This document shows, piece after piece, positions 42,555 through 42,746 of a DNA stretch of 42,746 bases (the first letter of the stretch is position 1; each line of letters opens with the position of its first letter). The position numbers and the translations under genes are program-made. This DNA is from Heterotrichella gracilis (lineage: Eukaryota > Sar > Xanthophyceae > Tribonematales > Xanthonemataceae), in NCBI GenBank assembly GCA_032358255.1, contig JAULBX010026863.1:1-42746 (forward strand), given 5' to 3'. The notes beneath the pieces are model-generated. The model had not been told where the DNA came from and did no database searches. It saw only the letters and a program-made list of their open reading frames with translations.

Positions 42555-42746
42555 ATCCCACTGCGCAGGTTCTTATAGCCATCGGAATATAATGCTACGC
42601 AGCATTAACAGGTAATGGTGAACGGGCTATGGTGCACGGCCTTCGAGAAATTACGTTGAGATCAAGAGGCGCGTTTCTGGTGTTCTAAGCAGGCGGCAGG
42701 TCATACTGCAAGTAGGCTGCATAGATAGTTTTTGAAGCAGCCATAC

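Noticed and set aside
42555-42746. Gene at the right edge
   Set aside because: About 190 bases after the hsp20 terminator show only a small TGCTACGCAGCA palindrome and no coding pattern in any frame.

Overview
The window reads as chromosomal sequence from a member of the Bacteroidota (Flavobacteriales/Sphingobacteriales-like; genus not identifiable). The grounds are low G+C, weak or absent Shine-Dalgarno sequences, several TAnnTTTG-type -7 promoter boxes, and four large secreted proteins ending in type A C-terminal sorting domains of the type IX secretion system. I see no rRNA, tRNA, CRISPR array, transposase or integrase.

Layout. (1) 262-4341: two divergent surface/secreted T9SS cargo proteins. 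(2) 4440-7680: a compact block of four AT-rich minus-strand genes. Every junction carries a related GCTAAC/GTTAGC-type element, which looks like an integron-like cassette array without an integrase. One cassette pairs a GIY-YIG-like protein with a DUF6884-like protein. (3) 7967-13200: a MazG-like pyrophosphohydrolase and two more T9SS cargo proteins. (4) 13427-21960: a small HTH-like protein; a ComEC-type metallo-beta-lactamase operon with a membrane partner and a stop-interrupted third ORF; a four-gene minus operon (truncated serine hydrolase, patatin, membrane protein, lipoprotein); then a plus operon (small CPxxC-tailed protein, membrane protein, histidine kinase, LuxR-type response regulator) and a GRDP-like gene. 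Three intergenic regions here carry the same phased operator array: TGTCG-N5/6-CGACA palindromes repeated every 21-22 bp. This suggests one regulon.

(5) 22421-24276: a large lipoprotein and a small partner. (6) 24596-36926: a tightly packed seven-gene defence operon consisting of HsdM, a membrane-anchored KAP-type NTPase, HsdS, HsdR, a PD-(D/E)XK-like protein, an Mrr-type endonuclease and an AAA/TOPRIM (OLD-like) ATPase. hsdS contains a C8 tract exactly between its two target recognition domains, a candidate phase-variation switch. (7) 37106-39271: an XRE / ImmA-IrrE / PIN module with its own palindromic operator sits against the 3' remnant of a von Willebrand factor A (YfbK-type) gene, which it seems to have interrupted. 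(8) 39516-42554: a MuiA-family outer-surface protein, then a small heat shock protein gene preceded by a canonical sigma-54 promoter and followed by a strong terminator.

The most interesting candidates for undescribed biology are the phased TGTCG operator regulon around the two-component operon, the KAP-containing type I restriction operon with its C8 switch, and the integrase-less cassette array.
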